From Boletus sp. NGJ (Eukaryota; Basidiomycota; Agaricomycetes; Boletales; Boletaceae), in contig JAGTXK010000038.1 of assembly GCA_019096195.1 (NCBI GenBank), positions 62,001 through 126,000 on the forward strand: 64,000 nt of DNA. Direction: 5' to 3'. The position numbers and the translations under genes were made by a program. The notes beneath the pieces were generated by a model. The model had not been told where the DNA came from, did no database searches, and saw only the letters and a list, made by a program, of their open reading frames with translations. Position 1 is the stretch's first letter; every line of letters begins with the position of its first letter. Below, in pieces: positions 23,606 to 33,824 of this stretch.

Positions 23606-25376
23606 ATGGATGACATCAACAACCAGGTTGATAGCTCCGAGTCTGACAATTCAAACAGTGTCCATTCTACCCTCATCCACCTGAGCAAGGTTTGTTTTAT
23701 CTCTTCGGATTCTTAAATTCTCAATCTCACTGACATATTAATATTGTACATACTGTTGTTCAGGTGTTAGTTGACTCTCAGAAGACCTTGATAGCACTTC
23801 GTGGAAAGTTCAAGATGCTAGAAATGCAGGTCTCTGTCCACAACACTTGAGAGGCCAAGTGTCGGGGAAGGAAGGTCACGAATCTCACTGGTACTGAAAT
23901 GGCCATCGAGTGTCAGAACAACCCCATATGCACACTTGGCCAGAAATTTTCCATGATCTATTGCTTTTGGGTTAATCCTGGAATCTTTCCGCTGAAGATG
24001 AACCCAAATGTTGACCTCAACTGTGCAGAATGCTGGCTTTCTCCCCTTTTGAGACTAAGATGTATCAGTTTGTTCCAAGTGATTTGCATCTGTTGATGGC
24101 TCACAAGACCTTTGGAAACTTGGTAAGCTTTCTCCCCACCTTTATAGTTATTCCGACTGATTTGAGATTCAAAGTTCTGTGCTGGTGTGCAGACTATCTG
24201 CTCTGAATCTGTCTCAGATGTGAAGGGTAGTGCTGGGAGCATCTTTGGACTCAATGCTGAGTTCTTCATCCAAGGCTACTCTCGGTTTGATGAATCTAGG
24301 TGCCAGGAGCTACTGCTTGGTGCGAATGGCAAGTATACCAAGTTTGCACTGGTCCTCTTCCCAGACCCGAACAATCTACGCAAAGACCTATTTTTGAAGA
24401 CTGCAAGTCTTGCTAAGGTATGCTATTAATTCTTTGAGCTTCGTGTGGCATATCTGACAGGTCATGCAAAAGATATTGAAGGTCGTGCTATTTGGAAAGT
24501 CATCCCTTTCAGGTCAGAACGCTCCAGGACCAAGACCGAAAGGTCAAATTTGGGAATTGCAGTCCACAACTGCCAGGATGATTGCTGCAGCTGGCATATT
24601 GGTGCGTTCTCAACTCCTTACAATTCCTCTGTTTCAACTTACAAATGAGTTTAAAGGCAATCTTCATTCTTTCTGGGGATCTAAACTTCTACCAAACTGG
24701 CAAGAAGACAGGCACACCATACAGTGTGTACCACAACTACTTCTGCCAGCAGCTTTTGTCAGGAACACCATGGGCCAAATCTGTATTCAAGTTCTTCAAT
24801 GATGTACTCTTCCCAGACACATCAAATTCGACCCCTGCCTCATCGGCACTGGCAGCTACTGGTGACAACAATGTTGACTGGGAGGTCAACTTCAAGTGTG
24901 TGTTTGCAAGTGGCCTATCAGATCAGGCTCCCAATGGACTCCTCTCTGCTGCTTCAGTTTCTGTTGCCACCCCCTCTACTTTGGCTCCCATCATGGCTGC
25001 AGCTGCCCCTCTTGCTGTCCCCTATGTTCCTGCCATTCCTGCTCTAGCTGCTCATGAATCCATTTCTGCTCCCACAGTTCCTACTTCTGGACCTATATCC
25101 ATTCATCCAGTGCCTCAAGCAGTACCAACTGATCTTGACAATGGCACACCTGTTGATCAGCCTGAGGCTTGTCCCCCGACGAAGGCAAAAGGAGGATCCT
25201 CAAAATCAAAATGGAAGGGTAAAGCCAACCTGAAGGGTTCAGGTGCCACTGCCGCCACCGATGATGATGACAGTGGTGCAGATGCAGCCTCTACCCCTTC
25301 TGTTTTGGCAGCCAGGCAGTCTGGCAGGGCTAAGCAGATGGCTTCCAAGCGATTCATTGTCCACTCGCTATGCTAA
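23606..25376 (+). pseudogene. Transposon-linked hypothetical gene, C-terminal half still open
   Basis: Function unknown. Exons can be read with plausible GT-AG introns: a first exon from ATG 23606 (MDDINNQVDSSESDNSNS), an exon from ~23764, one at ~24192-24417 (GSAGSIFGLNAEFF), one at ~24462-24600 (LKVVLFGKSSLSG), and a last one from ~24657 to TAA at 25374-25376. The last exon is open for about 240 codons. It ends in an Ala/Pro-rich linker and a basic, acidic-patch tail (KSKWKGKANLKG, then DDDDSGADAAS). The central part resembles an uncharacterised Agaricomycete family frequent near transposons (possibly the DUF6698 group; from memory). A TGA after SVHNT and a frame change near 24050 break the N-terminal half. 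It follows the Plavaka copy in the same direction and may be its accessory gene. Confidence 0.5.
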
Positions 25377-25539
25377 TCACATGTTGTGATATCTCATGTC
25401 CATCCATACTTATGTTTTTGTCATTGGTCTGTGTCTTACATTGCAAATGTGATCGCTTTGTTCTGGGAGTTCGTAGTATTTTGTTAGCATTCTTTCATAT
25501 GCTTTAGTTTGCTTTCAGTGTCTGACTCTCTAAATTATT

Positions 25540-25830
25540 ATCTAGGCACCCCCAAACAACAATTTAAACTGACGAGGACAATTTAGACTCTTTGAATCTG
25601 GCTTGGAGTCCAAGCCAGATTCAGACCATCTGATCACAACTTGAAGCTCAAGTCAGACTGCTACAGTCTCCTCTGCAAGATGGCAAGGTGATACTCTGAA
25701 TCAGAAGCAGGCAGAATGGTCACTGATTCAGACACTGCAGGCCAAAGGTTCAAGTCTTGAAGGCAATTGATCAATTGCCTCATTTATATTATTTCTTGTG
25801 CCTCTGAATCAGAATCAAGTACACATAGAT
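25540..25830. repeat. Hairpin, palindrome and TCTGAATC motif cluster (possible transposon end)
   Basis: A perfect 13-bp stem with a 3-base loop lies at 25594-25622 (GAATCTGGCTTGG, AGT, CCAAGCCAGATTC). A perfect 20-bp palindrome, AGGCAATTGATCAATTGCCT, is at 25761-25780. CTGAATCAGA-type motifs recur here and also near 20270 and 22975. This pattern would fit the subterminal region of a CACTA-like element. Confidence 0.45.
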
Positions 25831-25989
25831 AGCCAATGGACAATGTAACTTTAATCACTTTCATTCACCAATTTTGCCACAACTGGCATTTAATATCTTC
25901 ATATATGACCCTCGTCCCGGTGTTGCTCGAGTCCAGCTTGGCAAGATATTGCCCGACAGCTACATCTATCTGTCCAGCAGGCAGCTCTA

Positions 25990-27690
25990 CGCATGCAGTT
26001 GATGATTGTGGTCATTTGGTTGTGAAGCCCAACATTTGGGAAGTTGTGCCCTGTTCCGCAATGAGAAAGAGATAAGCAGCATTGCAATATATCCTACATA
26101 ATAAACATCAATCATATTCCTTTGGGAGGGAAGAATGGTTGACTTACATAGTGGAAATGCACCTTCGGAGGGGTAGAAACACTTTCCCAGCAGAACGATG
26201 CTTGCTATGATGTGATCTGCATGTGTCTGTGCATCTGTGTCCAAAGCTGAACAAGATGTTAGCCATGCAAGTGGAATGAACAACATCTCTCCACCACCTT
26301 TGAATATCCAGTCCCAAATGAGTTGAACAATATGCTCATCTTGGTGTTCCAACACATGAAGAATCAGTGCCTGTCATAAAATTGGAAAAGCTTGATGGGC
26401 TGTGGTCAGACAGAATCAAAATGAGGAAATTCAGGTGGCACACCTTGGACATGGTGAACAACCTCTTGTTTAATTGTCTGATCCTATTACCTTCCTTGCT
26501 AGGATTGCTCACATGAGGAAGGAGTGGATTATACACCTCGAGCTGCACCTGGGCAGCCACATCAAGCTTTTCTTCAAGGTCATAAGGAATGCGATGGCAG
26601 TCTCATGCCTGCCCATTGCAGTGATTGGATGAGACTTGGCGTTTCCAATGGCAAGTGTGAAGTACTTAATCCGCGTGCTCAAGTCCAGGTCAATGCTGAG
26701 AACAGTCTGCCTTAGTAGGATTTAGCAAGAATCCTTGTGACATACTCTGTTGACTCTGCCAAAATAGCAAGCACTTCAGCAGCATGCAGAGGCTGGCCAT
26801 CTTTGACATAAAACTACCACAGCAATTGATACTTTGGGAGTGTAACAGGCTCTCACTGAAGGTTAGCCTCAAGGTATTGGGGTTGTAACTCCATGCCTGT
26901 CAGCATCCAATGGTTCAAGGAGGAGTGAAATGCATATACAGCCAATGGCTTATCAGTCAACCCTCTGCCAATCAACCAGTCATACAGTGTCGAATGAAAC
27001 ATCTCATCATCACTGGAAAATGCAAGCATATACATGTGATTTTGGATTGTATCAAGGTCCCCAGTGGGTGTCTGGGCACAAGAGGCTTTTTCCTCAAATG
27101 AGTCGAGAGAACAGAGGACAAGCTGATAACAGTTGGTATGTTTTTCGAAAGATTTTGTGTGATCATCGTTAGATGAACACCCTGACAGCCAATGCTTGAA
27201 TTCAACATTGTTGGGATCGACTGCTTGTGCATAACTGAAGGAGAGTTCAATGGCACCTGATCATCCATGAGTTGCCAGTGGAGTGAATTGCACATGTGTG
27301 TTTATGGACCTTTTGCATAGCTCAGCTCTTAGACTCAATATTCATCACACACCTCGCGGATGTTTTTGAATTCTGTTATCCATCCCCCTTTCATGAACAA
27401 TCTAACAAATCATTGAATGAGGAAGGGACGAGAGTGTGGGAGGGAGTGATTACCTCAATGACTCTCCTAATCAATTTTGAAGAATGTCATTTGGCGGGAT
27501 TTCATGATTCAACTGCCTTGCAGATGTTTCCTCGGGCCTGTATCAGAGCTGTCAGTTGGAACACTAATAATCACAAGGGAATTTACATGCTTTGTACAAC
27601 ATAATGTTGTCGGCGCTGCAGAAAGAGTTGCATCTTTGCCACAACACTTTGCTGGTGGTGTCCACCTTTAATTAGACTGATCACTATCAA
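25990..27690 (-). pseudogene. Relic of nucleoporin Nup157/Nup170 (C-terminal part)
   Basis: Minus-strand blocks in gene order match the alpha-solenoid C-terminal part of the inner-ring nucleoporin Nup157/170 (Nup155 in animals): VLWQRCNSFCSADNIMLYKA (~27585-27645), GNICKAVES (~27510-27540), ELSFSYAQAVDPNN (~27205-27250), MYMLAFSSDDEMFHSTLYDW (~26975-27035) followed by LIGRGLTD, then GQPLHAAEVLA-like text (~26790), EVYNPLLPHV and IRQLNKRLFTMS (~26450-26550), and EHQDEHIVQLIWDWIF (~26300-26350). Stops interrupt it, including two TGA where Arg codons are expected around 27490-27515. Only the last third or so of the gene is here. It is a pseudogene fragment, possibly carried in by a transposon; the functional gene should be elsewhere. 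Confidence 0.72.
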
Positions 27691-29036
27691 TGATTGATAG
27701 ATCATCAACATGATAGCTCAATATTGGGCATGGACAACTGGCAAACATACTGTAATGCAGATCTGCTGACCATTGACAATCTGCTAGTCAAATCTGAGTA
27801 GTGATCAGTTTCTCATAGGTTGTTGCAAAGTGCTAATATAATTCAAATAAGGTGCTTCAAATTAAGTCATATGACAATAATACCAAACAATGACTCAGCA
27901 CGTTAAAACACCATTGACACTCCACTTCTCACTTGTTTTTCTTCTCCCATCCTCCTTGCCACCACAACATTTGATCACAATGTCACTCCAATGAATGATG
28001 TGACACTGTGATCCCAAACTGCTGTGCCACCCTCCGACTTTCTCTGAATCGGACCAACTCACTTGTAAGTAATATTATCTGCATTGTTCATTGTATCCAG
28101 TCTGATAGCTTCAAATTCATATGCAGATGCTCTTTACCCATTGCTCTCTTCATGAAAGTTCCTAGTCTTATGTCAACAGTCCTGTGGTAAGTCTGATTCT
28201 GTGGTCAGTGAACCTGTGCTCACATTCATAACAATATCAGATTGATGCTGTGTTCTGTCACCCTTTGTCCAAATCTCTCCCTCATGCTACTTCAAGTTAT
28301 GGAATGGATACCCTCATCAATGATGACAAACTCAATGAGCATTGGTACAATCTGCTCCTCATCCTGGGTTGCTGCATATAGAGTCCCCTCCTGTCCCTCC
28401 CGCACTACTATTAGCTATGAATTATCCGGTGTATTCTGAATGTTGGTTTTGATAGTAGTACATTGAAATACAATGTATTTGAATTCCAAATTGTGACTCA
28501 TCTATTCCAATGCTTGCCAGTTGCCTTGAGATTCCCTTGGAATGAAGAACTGAGGTTAAAATATATTTGGCATAATTTGGCACGTGATATTTCTATTGGA
28601 ATGCATTGGAACCCAATTGAACCCAATGCAGTGTATTAGAACAGGGGTTACGGTCTCTATTTGGTCGTCAGCCTTGAATCGGCCTTGGAACTACTTTCTA
28701 ATTAAAGACCATGACATTGGAAGTGCCTTGACATAATTTAGGGTGGGATTCCAACTATATTGTAAATCCGCCAGGATATTTTAATCTTGCAATGCCTTAT
28801 AAAGCGTGGTCATTAAATATTATTTTTCACAACAAATGCAATATTCTAGTGATTGACTGCAATTAAAAGTGAATGGAGTGCCACTGTGAGTGGAGACATC
28901 ATCTCTTACACCGGCCTGACTAGCATGCAAGTCAGTTGTATCAACTACATGTGTCATTAGAGGATTGTAATGAAAGTGAAGAGCAGTTACCTTTTATTTT
29001 TTTCCTACCTCTCTTAGGTGTTGACCGCTTCATCTT
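27691..29036. other. No gene recognised
   Basis: AT-rich sequence between the nucleoporin relic and the next transposon-linked gene. Short open frames at 28008-28190 and 28242-28439 have no recognised feature. Confidence 0.4.
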
Positions 29037-30981
29037 TCATTTTCTATTGGCAGTCGAGACCATCTCCATCTCCTGACCTGCTAGTACCTCGGGCTCCTCT
29101 TTAGTTTTCATCGACTTGTTACCACTGGCAAACCATTTGCCCTTCTCGTTTAGATTATTCCTCACCCAACTAGGATAGTCAGCAGCACCCAAGTAATCTA
29201 ACTTCCATCCATTGTGACCAAGCTTGAATATTGGGAATGACTTCTCTATCATCACATGAAAGAGCTCTCATGCGGACATGCATATCTTGCTCTACGATTT
29301 CGGAGCCAGCTCTTTGTTGACCAAGTTGATCCAACCCACACACAATGCCTTCTGGATTGCCTTGATTGTCTCCTTGGACACCATAATGCCATTTGCATCC
29401 TCAAGGTAAGCGAGCTTCCAGTTTGTCTCCACATGTGCTTCAGGTGAGTTCATCTGTTACGGTTACCAAAGGGGGTACATCTTTTCCCCTTTCCTCTCCC
29501 CCCGTAGGACTATGGGACAACCTATTCTTCGACTCAGACCAGGGATTCCCCTGCAATTCCCCCGCAACACCGACTCAGGCATTGCCCCATCTGGAACCAC
29601 CTTTCTAGGAAGTTATTCATAACTCCCTTTTTAGGAACCTACCCGTTTGGTATGGACACCGCCTCCCTATTTCACCTGATACATGCTCTCTTCCTTTTTG
29701 ACCCGATCATAGACATTGCCTCCTTGGCTATGCTCTCTCATGCATAGCCCAGTATTCCTACTTTCCCCATTTGACTCATGCCTTGATCCATTTATAGTAA
29801 TCTTTCGTCTGCGACTAACCATTACTATATTCGTTACGAAGCCTGCCCTAGACGGGTAAGGCCTATAAATAGGGATGCGGGCCCCTCATGTAACTCTAAC
29901 CTAGATCTACACTCCTTTCTGTGTAATCTACCTGCTTCTCCCGCTAAAGGTTCCACTTCACCTCAGAAGCCTTCCCCACGCTCTGGAGGTGATCGCCATC
30001 GCGCTCATGATCATCCTACTCATCACTTCGCACTTGTGTGCCGTCATTGCCGTTACAGGCTTCTAAAGCTTCGGCAACTCCAACGACCAACAGAGGTTGG
30101 TCGTTGTCGGTCAGGACTCCGCCACTGATCCAGCAAGCCCGGGACTCCGCCACTGGTACTAGGCCCAGTAAGTCCAGAGAATCAGCTGACGGAAGGCAAC
30201 TGCTCTCTGGCCTGTGCACCAGTCTACCCACCCTTCTTATAGGATTGGGATTCCGTGGTAAATCCAAGACTCCGCCATTGGTCGTAGAGGTAACGAGAGG
30301 ACTCTACGTAAAGCTAGCAGTTGGTCCCCAGTCAGAGGAAACCTTGGGCCTCTGGAGGTTGAGTAATCCCTCAAGTCCTGCTAGTCCTATAATCCAACAG
30401 GGGTTATATGGGAACGTGTCACATTGTTACCCGGCATAACATCATCCAGTGGTTGTATTGTATTTGCATCCAGAAATGTAGGTTTGGGTAGGCTGAGCCA
30501 GTCGGGTTGTCCTAAGCAGGAGAGGGTAGGTTGGGTAGGTTGCCTTCAGAGTCTAGTGAGAGGTGGCCATGCAAAGAGGCCATGAGCTGATTGTAAAGTG
30601 TCCTAGACAAAAGATAGCATCAGTAGTTGAGTTATTACAAGTCATGCAGAACTTACTTTATGGTGTCTCTCTCTGACATAACCTTGGATAATTGGAGCTT
30701 CAACTGGTTACAGCACTGTTGAAGGATGCCCACCTGCTAACTAGTGGTAATATCCTGCATGTATGTGGCCTAGAAAAATAATGATAAAAAGACTGCATGC
30801 AAAGCTTACTCACCTGAGAAAACATGCCATAACTGGCAGTTGCCTGATTCATAAGCGTGCCTAGATCACCCGTCTCCAAAAACAAGGTGGGTGACAGCAG
30901 AGGGAGAAAGGGTCTATAGTTACTACCAGTAGTGTTCGTGTTATATGAACCAAAGTTGAATGTGTTGCTGGATGCATTCAT
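29037..30981 (-). pseudogene. Transposon-linked hypothetical gene, interrupted by a solo LTR
   Basis: Read on the minus strand. A first exon starts MNASSNTFNFGSY at 30981, an intron-like gap ends near 30770, and a coil-like stretch follows (QLKLQLSKVMSERDTIK, ~30660-30710). Text up to PNLHFWMQIQYNHWM (~30450) then stops at the solo LTR at 29455-30441. On the other side the protein resumes with KLAYLEDANGIMVSKETI (~29370), KALCVGWINLVNKELAP (~29310) and FPIFKLGHNGWKLDYLG (~29210), ending at 29037. It resembles hypothetical proteins common near Agaricomycete transposons. A TAG and a TGA sit where Trp codons are expected (PKS-stop-SK and SA-stop-EL). Function unknown. Confidence 0.5.
29455..30441 (+). 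mobile_element. Solo LTR, copy 2, 987 bp, TSD TCATC
   Basis: Starts TGTTACGG and ends CATAACA, flanked by a perfect 5-bp repeat TCATC (29450-29454 and 30442-30446). It contains a TATAAATAG-like box at about 29864 (CCTATAAATAGGG). It retains many CpG sites, so it is younger or less mutated than the copy at 16098. It inserted in a minus-strand transposon-linked gene. Confidence 0.9.
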
Positions 30982-31513
30982 TTCCAGGCCTATAGGTTAG
31001 CAAAATAACAATACAATAAGGGAGACTCAAGTCGCAGACTCAGAGGTAAAAAGATAAGATGTATCTGGACATGACAGATGCTTATAATCACCAATCTGGT
31101 ATATGCTGTAGATATGTAAAAACAGATCAGATCAGATTTTTCACTCACTTAAAAAATAACAGAATCTGTGACTCCAAGGCTTATCAAACAATCTCCTGTT
31201 GTCCATATGTTGGAAGATGTCATCAAAATTGATATCCACGGCATTGTCCCTAAGTGGAATTCATACGCTGTTCATCTTGACATCAACAAACCTGGAAAAA
31301 AGGTAATGAAAGTTGATCTGAGCAGCTTGGCACTCTCAAGTTCCATCTATTTACTGAATTATATTACAGACAATTGTCTTTTCTATCAAACGAGAACCAA
31401 TCCACTTGACACCGGATACTAAGATAGCTAAGATGACAGTGTTAGTGACACCAACATGCTACTGGTATGATTATATTTTGCTGAGATCAATGACAGGTAT
31501 GACATGAACACTA
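30982..31513. other. No gene recognised
   Basis: A plus-strand frame at 31168-31422 (MLEDVIKIDIHGIVPKWN) has a protein-like look but no recognised family. It is cut by the Tc1 copy that starts at 31514, and acidic Ser-rich text resumes at about 33135. Confidence 0.35.
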
Positions 31514-33130
31514 CAGTGACTCCAAAAACCCTTTCCATGCTAATCCTCAATATGGTGTGTGAAGCACACCACCACACACTGTAGGAATTTCGCTTAGCTT
31601 TGGTGGAGTTATAAATAGTACATACTCTTGGCTATGAGATTGCTTCCTAGGTCATGTGATTTGGGCCACAGGCTGTGGCAGATATGATCAATGTGAAACA
31701 GTAATACCATGGAAAGGGCTTTTTCACTTTTGAACTGATGACTAGGATCTTAGTCAAATCATATCATATTTGCCATTGTTTGTTCATGCAAACAAAGATA
31801 TACATATAAATAGCATGTCTGAGCTTAAAAAAGTTCACACACTTCTTGATTCTCAACCACCACCATGGTCAAATCCCTCTCCCTTTCCCAACAAAGCACT
31901 ATTCTCTCTTTGCTTGATTCTGGCTGCTCTGGTGAAGCCATTGCCAAGCAAACTGGTGTCAGCCCTTCTGCCATATCCAAGCTTCGCTCCAAAGAGCGTT
32001 CTGCCCTCTCCCAAAGCTCCTGGGGGTCGTCCTTCCAGGCTTTCTCCCACCAACATTCGTCATGCCCAACATCTAATCACCTCTGGGAAAGCTGAAAATG
32101 CTGTCCAAGTAACCAAAGCCCTCACCAATATCATCAACCAACCCCTCTCTGCCAATACTGTCCACCTCCACTTGAAGAAAGCTGGTATGAAAGCTGTGGT
32201 GAAGTCCAAACGTCCCCTCCTCTCTGCTAGGCATCGCAAGGCTCGCTTGGATTTTGCCTATGCACATAAGGATTGGACTATGGAGGTTTGGAAGAAGGTG
32301 ATATGGTCTGATGAGACCAAAATCAATCGCCTAGGGTCAGATGGGCGTAAATGGGCATGGAAGAGGGCAGGTGAGGGGCTTAGTGATAGGCTGGTGGATG
32401 GAACCCTCAAGTTTGGAGGAGGTTCTCTGATGATGTGGGGCTGTATGACTTGGGAGGGAGTTGGCTTTGCTACTAAGATTGATGGTAGGATGGATGGGGA
32501 CCTCTACCTTCAAATTTTGAAGGATGAGCTTCAGCAAACCCTGGAGTATTATGGTCTCAATCCTCCTAACATCATCTTTCAGCAGGACAATGATCCCCAA
32601 GCATACCTGCAGGCTGGTCAAGAACTGGCTAGAGGAGCAAGAATTCAGTACTATGGTGTGGCCTGCACAATCTCCTGACCTTAACCCTATTGAACATCTC
32701 TGGAGTTGTCTGAAGAGGAGCCTTGCAAAGCATGAAACCCCCCCTAATGGAATTCATGAATTGTGGGAAAGGGTTCAAGTGGAGTGGGATAGGATACCAG
32801 TGGAGGAGTGTCAGAAATTGATTGAAAGCATGCCTAGGAGGATTCAGGCAGTGCTTAGAGCAAAAGGAGGCTATACCAAGTACTGATAATATCCAAATAC
32901 CCTTTTCAATTCAAAGGTGAAAAAACCCTTTCCATGGTATTACTGTTTCATATTGATCATATCTCCACTGCCTGTGGACCAAATCACACGACCTAGGGAG
33001 CAATCTCGTAGCCAAGAGTATGTACTATTTATAACTCCACCAAAGCTAAGCGGAATTCCCACAGTGTGTGGTGGTGCGCTGCAGCGCACCACATTGAGGG
33101 TTAGCATGGAAAGGGTTTTTGGAGTCACTG
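31514..33130 (+). mobile_element. Tc1-family DNA transposon, copy C, 1617 bp
   Basis: Flanked by TA (31512-31513 and 33131-33132). Inverted repeats of about 215 bp start CAGTGACTCCAAAAACCC and end GGGTTTTTGGAGTCACTG. The transposase is on the plus strand. Confidence 0.92.
31865..32886 (+). pseudogene. Tc1 transposase, copy C, two frameshifts
   Basis: Starts MVKSLSLSQQSTILSLLDSG at 31865 and ends GGYTKY with TGA at 32884-32886. The DDE core is present: VIWSDETKIN, IIFQQDNDP and SPDLNPIEHLW. One frame change lies near 32015-32025 (SALSQ into APGGRPSRL). A second is an extra C in the run before the second-Asp region at about 32597 (GATCCCCAAG instead of GATCCCAAG). With those two indels ignored the frame is open throughout, so the inactivation looks fairly recent. 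Confidence 0.88.
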
Positions 33131-33824
33131 TATCTCTGCTGATATTGGTGATGAGAATACAGCCAACTCTGAAACTGAGTCTGAGAACTCCAGCAAGCCA
33201 GAAAACAAGAGCAAGAATAACTTAGAGTCTATTATGTATGTCCTCTGGCCAATATACATATGTAATTTAATGAAGCTGCCTTTGACAAATCCTCAGCTGC
33301 CCTGTCTTACCGTGCCATCTTCTTATCAGATCCAATGAGGAATACCTTCAGAAGATGCAGGTCAGACACCCAGACCTCATTATTTCAAAGTACTTGGTCC
33401 TCCCATCCGACAGGTTGGAAATTAAAGCATGGAATGCTAAACAAAAGGCAGTATTTGAGGAGATGACACACAAATGTGCTCATATTGAGTAGTATATTTT
33501 CTATTCAACCTGAACTAAAAATTGCAGATTATTCGACTAGTATCCTTTTTAGTGTGTTAATCCAAGTTTGGGGGCTTTGTTGGTCTGATCTTGAGCTTAC
33601 AATGCCAAATCATAGACTTAATCCAATTAGGTAGAGTTGAAGTGTCCTCACCACACCATGCCCTTACCCTCACCAGCACCCTCACCCTAGGAGCTTGCAG
33701 AAGCAAGGGTATGATGCACACAATCACATGTTAGGAGGGTGCCCAATTATTTCACCATACACCATGTCTATAAATTTGTTACTCTACATCCTGTTCATTG
33801 CCATCGTCATCATTATCTGCTGTG
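33131..33824. other. No gene recognised
   Basis: Contains a decayed acidic stretch (about 33140-33230) and no supported gene. The next recognisable sequence is the C-terminal end of the CACTA transposase. Confidence 0.4.
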
